From NCBI GenBank assembly GCA_020634035.1, contig JACKCM010000013.1:1-15802 (forward strand): 15,802 nucleotides of DNA, read 5' to 3'. Of this stretch, positions 5,869 through 12,709 are shown one piece after another; the stretch's first letter is position 1, and each line of letters begins with the position of its first letter. Source of the DNA: Candidatus Obscuribacterales bacterium (lineage in GTDB: Bacteria > Cyanobacteriota > Vampirovibrionia > Obscuribacterales > Obscuribacteraceae). The notes beneath the pieces are model-generated. The model ran no database searches. It saw nothing but the letters and a program-made list of their open reading frames with translations, and had not been told where the DNA came from. A program made the position numbers and the translations under genes.

Positions 5869-7629
5869 TTACGAGCAGGCTGTCACCAACTCCGCTTTGT
5901 AGGTAAATTCACTACCCTTCAAAATCCCATCACAGGCAATGTCTAGCCCGGGATCGTGACCCTCTCGAAAAGAGTTTAGTGATTGTTTCTTTATTCTGTA
6001 TGGTGAGTTCTCGAATCCGGTTGGCTCTACCAACGATATCGGAATCATTTTTCTCAAATAGTAGTGATAAGCATATTTCAGAGCTCTTTGATAGCGTTCC
6101 TCTTCAAGGGGGTGTTTGAGGGGGAGAGAATCGAGAATCTTTTTGTAGTCGTCGGAACTCGATATATCGATGCTTATTCCTTTTCCTCGGATCCAGGCTT
6201 CACCAGCCACAATAACCGGGATCTTCATGCAACTCAGTTCCAGTCCTGCAGTGGTGCCATAGACCAGAACGCTATCACAGAGCATCATGGTTTTGTAGGT
6301 ATTGATCGAACTGTCCGGCGCGATCAGAAAAACATTCTCTGGAACCGGATTGAAATTTTTCTTGATTTCATCTATCGCAAGTTGTCTGGATTTGAGCCAA
6401 CAGTTAGTTTCTGCTGGGTGGACCCGAATTACGAGCTGTAAATCCGGCCGGGTCGAAAAATACTTTATGGTCTGCATCAGCCAATCAAGCTGACTTTCGA
6501 ATGCATTTGCCGGATAGCACAGTTGTTCATCCCAGATAACATTAGTGAGAAGACCAATAACAGGTTTACTTAGATCAAGTCCGATCTCCTCCGCGATTTC
6601 TTCCGGAATGGTATCGCTGCCTTCGGTTACTATCTTCAGCCAATCAAACTGTCCGGACCAGCGGCTGACCAGGTAGTCCTGGATCTCCTTCTCTGTTTTG
6701 GGGCTCCATTCCATATCTATCCAGCTTTCCATCGGTTCTTCTAAAAACGAACGGATATGAGTTTTGTTGTGGCTTATGTGAATGCAGCCTACTCTGTAGG
6801 CTATATCCCAGGCAATGACTCTAGAGTTGTTCTTCTCACCCATGGCTACAACGTTGCCCTGGGGAACATAAAGTCCCTGGTTCGAGATTGTCATCTCGTA
6901 TCCGTACTTGTCGTATAGCTTCTGCAGGCAGCGATTGGTCAAAATTGACGATTCAAGATACCTCTGCAAAACCGGTAGAGCAAACTTTTCACCTTCGAAG
7001 TCTCCCCGGGCGAAGTAGCGTAAGGCAGCTGATCTCACTATCTCGCCAAGCTCTATTCCGCTGTCACTTACAGAGAAAATATCGTCCAGATTTTTGCTGG
7101 AAGCTATCTCCGACGCCTCTTTGCGATCATGTTCTGTGAGCCAGTCTCCGTACAAATGCACCGGTAATCCCAACTGCCGTATGGCTAGCTGACCAGTTTC
7201 GAAGCACCAGTCACAGGACGGAGGACCTGTTTCTATTAGATCCTTCTGGTCCTGTTCTACTTTTGTAGAGCAATTTTGGCAGGCGGGCAAGGTTTTGTCG
7301 CAAAGCAGGAAATGAACATCGGCCCCTCTTAAGGTTAGTGCGATTCCGAACAAAGTTTCCATGGGCGTGAGTGCGGAGTTGCCACCGACACTGGTGGCTA
7401 TTAAAACTTTTGGTCCGTCTTTCTCGCGTGCTGCAATCTCTTGCCATTCAGCCCAGTCTTTGCCGAGTAAGCCTTTCCAGTCAGGAATCCAGGCATATCC
7501 ATCCGCCATTACGGATTCTTCCGTAAGTAGGGGGACATTGTCCACGGAGTGTACCCTGGCAGGGGCCTGGGCATCATTCTTGGTCCGTTTCAGGCGCTTT
7601 ATCAAATCTTGAAAAAACATTTCGAGCAC
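5869..7629 (-). CDS. GT-B/capsule-synthesis-like protein with N-terminal cysteine cluster
   Basis: A soluble protein of 586 residues with no signal peptide or membrane segment, so probably cytosolic. The N-terminal half has a Rossmann-like strand (GPKVLIATSVGGNS, about 72-85), then LTLRGADVHFLLCD. A cysteine set follows: C110, C117, C120, C139 and C142 (ACQNC and CDWC), which could bind metal. The C-terminal half resembles capsule-synthesis or CDP-glycerol-type GT-B proteins: LVIRVHPAE, DSVLVYGTTAGLELSC and PVIVAGEAWIRGKG. It likely transfers or matures a glycan; the donor is unknown. The frame opens at GTG 7629, but ATG 7620 aligns better with the second ATG of the partial paralogue at 1-377. 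It lies 112 bases downstream of the GT-C-like gene on the same strand, probably in one operon. Coding is certain; the class is moderately sure. Confidence 0.8.
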   Translation of the reverse strand: MLEMFFQDLIKRLKRTKNDAQAPARVHSVDNVPLLTEESVMADGYAWIPDWKGLLGKDWAEWQEIAAREKDGPKVLIATSVGGNSALTPMETLFGIALTLRGADVHFLLCDKTLPACQNCSTKVEQDQKDLIETGPPSCDWCFETGQLAIRQLGLPVHLYGDWLTEHDRKEASEIASSKNLDDIFSVSDSGIELGEIVRSAALRYFARGDFEGEKFALPVLQRYLESSILTNRCLQKLYDKYGYEMTISNQGLYVPQGNVVAMGEKNNSRVIAWDIAYRVGCIHISHNKTHIRSFLEEPMESWIDMEWSPKTEKEIQDYLVSRWSGQFDWLKIVTEGSDTIPEEIAEEIGLDLSKPVIGLLTNVIWDEQLCYPANAFESQLDWLMQTIKYFSTRPDLQLVIRVHPAETNCWLKSRQLAIDEIKKNFNPVPENVFLIAPDSSINTYKTMMLCDSVLVYGTTAGLELSCMKIPVIVAGEAWIRGKGISIDISSSDDYKKILDSLPLKHPLEEERYQRALKYAYHYYLRKMIPISLVEPTGFENSPYRIKKQSLNSFREGHDPGLDIACDGILKGSEFTYKAELVTACS

Positions 7630-7700
7630 TCAGTGGCAAAATATTGGATTCGATAGAGTTTATCTTCTCTCTTCGAATTTAACCATCCAATTATTTTAAA

Positions 7701-7795
7701 AAGGAGTAATCCCTATGTTTGTTATTAATATTTACTCTGTTTCAGCGGGTCTGGCTGTCAGGTGTATCCATTTGTTTCCGCCAGATTGCAGGTAG
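7701..7795 (+). other. Strong Shine-Dalgarno and 26-codon ORF, possible gene remnant
   Basis: AAGGAG at 7701-7706 sits eight bases before ATG 7715 on the plus strand, opposite to the flanking genes. The ORF (MFVINIYSVSAG...) stops at 7795 and its second half is antisense to the end of the GT-C-like gene. I see no family. It may be the leftover start of a gene lost in a rearrangement, or chance. Confidence 0.2.
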
Positions 7796-9466
7796 TTCTT
7801 TATTCAATTCGAACTGCATGCAACGATTGTCAATCAAATTGATGAACTGCCTGGCATCTTGCACTTTTACGACCTCACAGGTAGGTGAAATCAAAATGTA
7901 CAAATTCTCGAATGGATAAGTTGCACAGAGAAACCCTCCCTTCGAACGATCTTTCAAATCTATTTCGCAAATCTTTAGTCTGTCGCAGACAACACCTCCA
8001 TTTACATTCTCTCGCTTCAAGGCAATTCTCAACATTGACTGAAAGTCCCAGACCCCATCGAATACCGGTGCTTCATTTGCATATCGTGGAGCATTCGCCA
8101 GTAAAACTGAAGATGCAGATTGAAATTGATTTCGATTAGCAATTAGAAACTTGAAAATATGGGCTTGTAATTGCCAGGAGATGACAAAGGACCTGGCCAA
8201 AGACCAGTTAGTCGTGGTGTAGAAACAAACTAGAATCGCTCCAGCTATCGGTACTATCTGGCGAAAAATAAAAATGGAGTTTTTAGTTTTGACAAACTGA
8301 TTGATAGCAATCGCTAATCCAAGCACGACAAGGGATAATCCTACTGTAGCGCCAGCATTGACTCGATTGATGAAGGTATTGAATGTCGGCATGTATTCAT
8401 CGTTGAGTCCAAAAATCGTATATGAACATGCTACGGTTAGGCCTCCTGCAAGAATCAAGACCGGTGCAGACAGCCGGAAGCGACTCATGGCGTCTTTCTC
8501 CGATTCGTGATTCGACTTTGTCTCATCCAACCTGCTCAGAGCGGCATATACGCATGTCATTGTAAATATCTGACCAACAAGTAAAAGGAGTTGGGTAGTG
8601 CCAAATTCGCTCCTCACGAAACTGATGGAGTGTTCTAGAAAGTACTCGAAGGCTACCCAGGGTAAATTGAGTCGAATACCTTCTGAGATTGTCGAGAGCA
8701 TTAGTCCAGAATCGAAAGTTACCGCATGCATCCAGGCAGTTCCCAACAGGGGCATAAGAACTTTCAGGTAAAAGTACAGTGCCACTACAGACAGTGAAAG
8801 CAATATTGCCGGGCGCAGGCTGTACAATGCTGCCTGTTTCCAGGTCCCTTGCTTTTGGGCAATTAAAAAAGATAAACCGATATTTAATGCTGCAAGGGGC
8901 AGGCAGACTTCATAGTTGATCAAGCTGAGGAAATATAGAAAGGCTGATGAAATGTGCAGGCTCAGTCTCTGGTAGGCGCTTCCCTTCAAGTCACAGATCA
9001 AAGAGCCCAAATAAAGCACTAAACTGAGTGTGACCGAGCTGCTCACAACCCAGTAATGGGTGATGTTGTGGCTTGGATACAATAGAAACAGTGCGCAAGT
9101 CAGGAAGGAAAATCGTCTATTGCCGGAAAGCAGTTTTAGTGAAAGGTATAGCAACCAGGCTGTTACGATTTCAGTGCATGCGTTGAAAACATGGTATCCA
9201 AATGGTTTTATCCCGAAGAATTTGAACATTCCGAGGAAGTGGATAGCCTCGAGTGGGCGATTCACGACACGCGGATCAACTGCAAAATAAAATTGCAGAA
9301 GGTCTATCAGGTTATCCGGGCCTGTGCTCAGGTAATTGAGCATCACCCAATCATCCAGATAGAATCCGACATGCCGCAATACGGGAAGGAAGCAGAAAAA
9401 TTCGAGCAGGATGATGCCAGTCAGCACCAGCGCTAATTCATTTTTGAGCCACCATTTGTTTTTCAT
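7742..9466 (-). CDS. Multi-pass GT-C-like membrane glycosyltransferase, paralogue A
   Basis: 574 residues. A hydrophobic first segment (about 11-30) is followed by LDDW (D38, D39), the acidic pair in the first outer loop typical of GT-C glycosyltransferases using lipid-linked donors. Many further hydrophobic stretches follow to about residue 410, then a soluble C-terminal part of about 130 residues (NAPRYANEAPVFDGVWDFQSM..., ISPTC). It is a full-length paralogue of the protein at 12710-14491. Strictly shared blocks include DPRVVNRPLE, KPFGYHVFN, YPSHNITHYWVVSS, MPLLG.AWMH, NRVN.GA and FVISWQLQ. An AGGAT-type Shine-Dalgarno lies about six bases before ATG 9466. It is upstream of the GT-B-like gene on the same strand, so the two are probably co-transcribed and may act on one glycan. 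I do not recognise a named family. Confidence 0.82.
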   Translation of the reverse strand: MKNKWWLKNELALVLTGIILLEFFCFLPVLRHVGFYLDDWVMLNYLSTGPDNLIDLLQFYFAVDPRVVNRPLEAIHFLGMFKFFGIKPFGYHVFNACTEIVTAWLLYLSLKLLSGNRRFSFLTCALFLLYPSHNITHYWVVSSSVTLSLVLYLGSLICDLKGSAYQRLSLHISSAFLYFLSLINYEVCLPLAALNIGLSFLIAQKQGTWKQAALYSLRPAILLSLSVVALYFYLKVLMPLLGTAWMHAVTFDSGLMLSTISEGIRLNLPWVAFEYFLEHSISFVRSEFGTTQLLLLVGQIFTMTCVYAALSRLDETKSNHESEKDAMSRFRLSAPVLILAGGLTVACSYTIFGLNDEYMPTFNTFINRVNAGATVGLSLVVLGLAIAINQFVKTKNSIFIFRQIVPIAGAILVCFYTTTNWSLARSFVISWQLQAHIFKFLIANRNQFQSASSVLLANAPRYANEAPVFDGVWDFQSMLRIALKRENVNGGVVCDRLKICEIDLKDRSKGGFLCATYPFENLYILISPTCEVVKVQDARQFINLIDNRCMQFELNKELPAIWRKQMDTPDSQTR

Positions 9467-9714
9467 GATTATCCTGAGTTTTTACTGCTATTAATTCAAT
9501 CATGCCGGTCAGGTATCGTTGTTTTAAGAATCCGATAAAGTTAACTTTGTCGTTTCTTACATCTTCCTCGGGAGATTAGCCGGGTTTAAGCAGTGGGTGT
9601 GAAAGCTAGAATAAGCATTCTTAAGGATTTCCAAGAGTTCAAGGACTAAAATTGTGCGGTTATATCACGGAAGTACGACGAGAGTTCCCTCGGGAAGAAG
9701 AATAGGTCGAGAAG
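9467..9714. promoter_or_regulatory. Divergent intergenic region between GT-C-like and GT2 genes
   Basis: These 248 bases hold no convincing gene and should contain promoters for both directions. The best plus-strand candidate is TTTAAG (9585-9590), 16 bases from TAGAAT (9607-9612, five of six -10 matches). The -35 is weak. No clear minus-strand promoter was found by eye. Confidence 0.3.
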
Positions 9715-10599
9715 ATGAAAAAGCCACTAGTCTCTGTAATCATGCCATATTATAAAGGTGAAGATTTCATTCTCGAGTCGGTGATTAGCGTCAAAGACCA
9801 GACTTTCAGAGATTTCGAGTTGATTGTGGTGGATGATTGTTCCCCTGGTCAGTCTGCATCCGAAGCCCTCAAGAGCTTGTGTGATGAGCCCTGGCTGCGT
9901 ATCGTCCGCCATGAAGTTAACAGGGGTCTTGCCGATTCTAGAAATACAGCGGCCGAACTGGCACTCTCAGATTATTTACTGCCCCTCGATTGTGATGATC
10001 TTTTGCGGCCCGAATTCATTGAAACTTGCTACAACGAGCTTTTGAGCCGTTCCGAATATTCGGCAGCGTTTACTCAGATAGAAGTATTCGGAGCCCACGA
10101 AGAGATCTGGAGCCCTTCCTGCGAAATGACGGATATTATGGCGGGTAACCCGGTAACCAGCACCATTTTGTTCAATCGTGCGATTTACAAATCTGTCAAT
10201 GGCTTTCGTTCAGGGATGAGAAGGTCTGTAGATTCAGATTTTTGGATAAGGGCGCTGAGTAAAGGGTGGAAAGTTCTTCGAATTGACAATCCACTTTTCC
10301 TGTATAGAAAGCACCCTGATTCAATCTCAGTGGACGACCGACTTACCGAGGTAACCGATCTTTATCAAGCAAACTCAGAGCTATATAAAGAGAACATCGG
10401 CATTGTTCTTGAAATTTTCGAGAAACGTTATAACAAGCTAAGAAATGAGTACATAACCCTGGATGAAGGCTTCCGGCTGATGGAGAGAGGCTACAATGAT
10501 CTGTTGGCTCGTTACGACGACGCTATCGAGAGACTGCAGCAAAGAAGTGCAAGGTACCAGCTAGATCGCGTATTGGGTCGAAACAGAGAGAATGTCTAG
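9715..10599 (+). CDS. GT2 family (GT-A) glycosyltransferase with coiled-coil tail
   Basis: An inverting nucleotide-sugar glycosyltransferase of 294 residues, probably on the cytoplasmic membrane face. It opens with the GT2 strand VSVIMPYYKGEDFILESVISV, then FELIVVDDCSP (D40, D41) and the metal-binding LDCDD at 91-95. The substrate-side RSVDSDFWIRAL follows near 170. Residues after about 225 are charged and heptad-like (LRNEYITLDEGFRLMERGY...AIERLQQR), suggesting a coiled-coil tail that may mediate partner contacts. It lacks transmembrane segments. ATG 9715 has AGG and GAGAAG just upstream. It is 100 bases from the next plus-strand gene (10700), with only a 13-codon ORF between. Confidence 0.9.
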   Translation: MKKPLVSVIMPYYKGEDFILESVISVKDQTFRDFELIVVDDCSPGQSASEALKSLCDEPWLRIVRHEVNRGLADSRNTAAELALSDYLLPLDCDDLLRPEFIETCYNELLSRSEYSAAFTQIEVFGAHEEIWSPSCEMTDIMAGNPVTSTILFNRAIYKSVNGFRSGMRRSVDSDFWIRALSKGWKVLRIDNPLFLYRKHPDSISVDDRLTEVTDLYQANSELYKENIGIVLEIFEKRYNKLRNEYITLDEGFRLMERGYNDLLARYDDAIERLQQRSARYQLDRVLGRNRENV

Positions 10600-10699
10600 C
10601 TATGCAGGAGAGTTTTTTGAACGGGTCGGTGACTGAACCATGATTTTGTAAGCCGCGGATTCGAAGACGTAGCGAGATAGGCATTTTGGAGAACTGCGA

Positions 10700-11317
10700 T
10701 TGAATCAGCAAGAGATTTTTTTGATTGGTGCAGGAGGGCATTCATCTGTAATCGCCGAAGCTATTTCATTGAAGGGCGAGTTCAAAATCAAGGCCTTTAT
10801 CGACCGAGATAGCATGAAAATAGTGGATACCAATGAAGTCTCTTATCCGCAGCTGGAAAGTCTGAAACCATCGAAATTCATTGTGGCGATCGGCAGCAAT
10901 GACATACGGAAATTTCGCTACAACCAGATGCTTGAGTTAGGATGGTCAGCAGCCACCATAATCCATCCGGGTGCCATCGTCTCAGAGCTCGCTGAAATTG
11001 GAGCCGGTTCATTTATCGCTGCGGGGGCCATAGTCAACTGTAATGCGAAAGTCGGTGTAAATAGCATTGTCAATTCCGGCGCAATCATCGAGCATCACTG
11101 TACCGTTGGGAGTCATTCCCATGTGGCGCCGGGTGCTATTTTGGGAGGCGCTGTTCAGATCGGAGAATCAGCCCTTGTGGGCTTGGGTGCTAAAGTTTTG
11201 CCGGGATGTTCTCTGGGGCAGTCGTCTGTTCTTGGGGCGGGAGCTGTTTTAACCGGCGACCTTGAGAACGATCAGACTGCCTTTGGTGTGCCTGCCAGGG
11301 TGAGAAGCGAAGTCTGA
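10700..11317 (+). CDS. NeuD/PglD-type sugar O- or N-acyltransferase (left-handed beta-helix)
   Basis: Predicted to move an acetyl group from acetyl-CoA to an amino- or hydroxy-sugar, such as a nonulosonic acid or UDP-amino sugar precursor. Residues 1-85 form the small Rossmann-like domain of the family (FLIGAGGHSSVIAEA, then AFIDRD). From about 88 a left-handed beta-helix of hexapeptide turns begins (IIHPGAIVSE, IGAGSFIAAGAIV...), with the catalytic-type histidine at EHH (132/133). It ends with the usual AFGVPARV. Length is 205 residues, normal for NeuD/PglD. Start is TTG 10700 with GGAG eight bases upstream, which decides it. It sits in the same plus-strand unit as the GT2 gene. Given the cytidylyltransferase nearby, a NeuD role is plausible; PglD or PerB-like specificity cannot be excluded. 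Confidence 0.92.
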   Translation: MNQQEIFLIGAGGHSSVIAEAISLKGEFKIKAFIDRDSMKIVDTNEVSYPQLESLKPSKFIVAIGSNDIRKFRYNQMLELGWSAATIIHPGAIVSELAEIGAGSFIAAGAIVNCNAKVGVNSIVNSGAIIEHHCTVGSHSHVAPGAILGGAVQIGESALVGLGAKVLPGCSLGQSSVLGAGAVLTGDLENDQTAFGVPARVRSEV

Positions 11318-11549
11318 ATCCAATTTCATATCCAATCCTGATCAAACGATCTTTCAAGAATTGGAAATTTGCAAGATCCTTTGTAACTGCATTGTGATCA
11401 AGTTTTTATTCACTATCACCTATTTGAAGCACTCTATAGCGGATAAGATATTAAGTCTCTCTTGAAATCTGGTGCCGCCGTTTTTTGGGGCACAACACTC
11501 GGACCTCAGAGACCGGGATACTGATACCGCAGACATCCATATCCAGGCT
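11318..11549. other. Non-coding stretch ahead of the MBOAT fragment
   Basis: These 232 bases carry no convincing gene. TTGAAG (11424-11429) lies 17 bases from GATATT (11447-11452), a weak promoter candidate. A small hairpin (GTGCC at 11472-11476 pairing with GGCAC at 11489-11493, with a bulge allowing CC-GG) has its T-run in the loop, so it is not a terminator. The promoter, if real, would now read into the IS. Confidence 0.25.
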
Positions 11550-11633
11550 ATGTTATTCACCAGTCTCGACTACTTACTCTTTCTGCCTTTTATTGTCTTG
11601 CTCTACTGGGTGCTGCCCATATCCCGCCACTAA
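11550..11633 (+). pseudogene. Truncated 5' end of an MBOAT (AlgI-like) O-acyltransferase gene
   Basis: From ATG 11550 the frame reads MLFTSLDYLLFLPFIVLLYW then VLP before entering the IS end (ISRH, stop at 11631). A start of MLF.S..YLLFLP...LLYW.LP is the hallmark of bacterial MBOAT proteins such as AlgI/DltB-type, which acetylate extracellular polysaccharides in the membrane. Only about 23 native codons of the usual 450-500 remain. The rest is absent from the window: after the truncated IS the sequence becomes a different gene (12710). The gene is therefore lost or displaced. The Shine-Dalgarno is weak (AGG just before ATG). Confidence 0.72.
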
Positions 11634-12700
11634 AAAGATTGGACACTCCGAAGTAAAATAGGAGGAGTGATACTATGGCTAGAAAGGTGGTCCGAATGCG
11701 CTGGACAGCAGAAAGAAAAGCTGATGCGGTGTTAAGGCTTCTTAGGGGTGAGACTCTTGATGAAGTCTCTAGAGAGTTGGGAGTGCCCGGTCATGAGCTG
11801 GATGACTGGCGCAAAGTGTTTCTTGAGCAGGGGAAGGAGGGGTTACGTTCCAGACCTCGCACAAAGGACGAGAGAGAGTTGGAGCAGGCCCAGGCGGTGA
11901 TCGGGAAGCTCACAATGGAGAATGCCATCCTGAAGGCTGCAGTTGACCTCAAGAAACGGTCTTTTCAGCAGCGGAGATCGTCGAATTGAGCCGGCAACGG
12001 TCTCCAGGCAAGCATGGCCGGACGTTCGGAGTTAAACCGATCTGCGAACTGTTGGCGTTCCCAAGGTCTTCGGTTTACGAGTACCTGAAGCGCCAACAGG
12101 AGCAGATCGGAGCTCTTAAGCGCGGGAAGCTTCCGATTGTCCCAGACCAGGAGCTTCTTCAGGCGATCAAGCATGACCTCGATACGTCCTCTTTTGTCGG
12201 AGAAGGACACAGGAAAGTGTGGGCCCGGCTCCGAAAGAAAATGGTTGTTGGGAGGAACCGAGTGCTGAAGATAATGCGAGAGAACAACCTTCTGTCCCCA
12301 AGTCGAGTTCGGACAAGACCGCCGTCAGTCCATACTGCTTGTATAGCTACTGATGCACCAAATCTGATGTGGGGAACAGATGGCTCGAAATTCTACACGA
12401 TCGAGCAAGGCTGGTGCTGGATCTTCGCTGTAATCGACCACTTCAACAGCGAAGTGCTTGGATGGCATGTGTCGAAATATGGTGACCGGTTTGAAGCCTT
12501 GGAACCGCTTCGCCAGGCGGTGAAGGTAGAATACGGTCGATATGAGGCAAACGTTGCCACCAGTTTAAAACTACGGATGGACAACGGTAGCGTCTATACT
12601 TCTGGCACATTCGAGGACGAACTCGAATTCCTCGGCATTGAGGCATCGTTTACGATGCCGTACTCACCCGAATCGAATGGTATCGCGGAGAGATGCTTCC
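11620..12700 (+). mobile_element. IS3-family-like element, copy 2, inverted and 3'-truncated
   Basis: This is the same IS as copy 1, on the plus strand. It starts at 11620/11621 (ATCCCGCCACT) and matches copy 1 as far as CTTCC at 12700, where identity stops. About 217 bp of the element (equivalent to 4217-4433), including its left inverted repeat, are missing. By eye I saw no differences up to about 12548. Four substitutions then occur at 12549, 12553, 12681 and 12695. Without the second end it cannot transpose on its own, but OrfA is intact. Confidence 0.88.
11675..11989 (+). CDS. IS3-family OrfA, copy 2 (intact)
   Basis: A 104-residue protein identical to OrfA of copy 1, with the same helix-turn-helix and leucine-rich helix. 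Start ATG 11675 has AGGAG seven bases upstream. Its stop (TGA, 11987-11989) overlaps the orfB TTG at 11986. Although complete, it now belongs to a crippled element; it could act on copy 1 in trans. Confidence 0.92.
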   Translation: MARKVVRMRWTAERKADAVLRLLRGETLDEVSRELGVPGHELDDWRKVFLEQGKEGLRSRPRTKDERELEQAQAVIGKLTMENAILKAAVDLKKRSFQQRRSSN

Positions 12701-12705
12701 TTTAA
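11986..12705 (+). pseudogene. Truncated IS transposase OrfB, copy 2
   Basis: Matches OrfB of copy 1 from the TTG at 11986 through E235 of the DDE triad (ESNGIAER), then diverges to CFL and stops at 12703-12705. The last 70 residues, including the lysine seven residues after the catalytic glutamate, are lost. Changes against copy 1 include I190V and Y237C. The stop lies only four bases ahead of ATG 12710 of the GT-C-like gene, so ribosomes leaving it could re-initiate there. It is unlikely to be active as a transposase. Confidence 0.88.
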
Positions 12706-12709
12706 GTCA

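Noticed and set aside
6064..6441. 125-residue plus-strand ORF inside the GT-B-like gene
   Set aside because: It is antisense to a well-supported gene and has no recognisable motifs.
11472..11493. Terminator after the NeuD-like gene
   Set aside because: The T-run is in the loop, not after the stem.
4217..12700. Composite transposon made of two inverted IS copies with glycan cargo
   Set aside because: Copy 1 alone is bracketed by the 15-bp repeat and by the two halves of one gene, so it inserted by itself. Copy 2 lacks its outer end.
12638..12709. Upstream extension of the GT-C-like gene into the IS
   Set aside because: These residues are out-of-frame IS sequence and have no counterpart in the paralogue, whose start aligns with ATG 12710.
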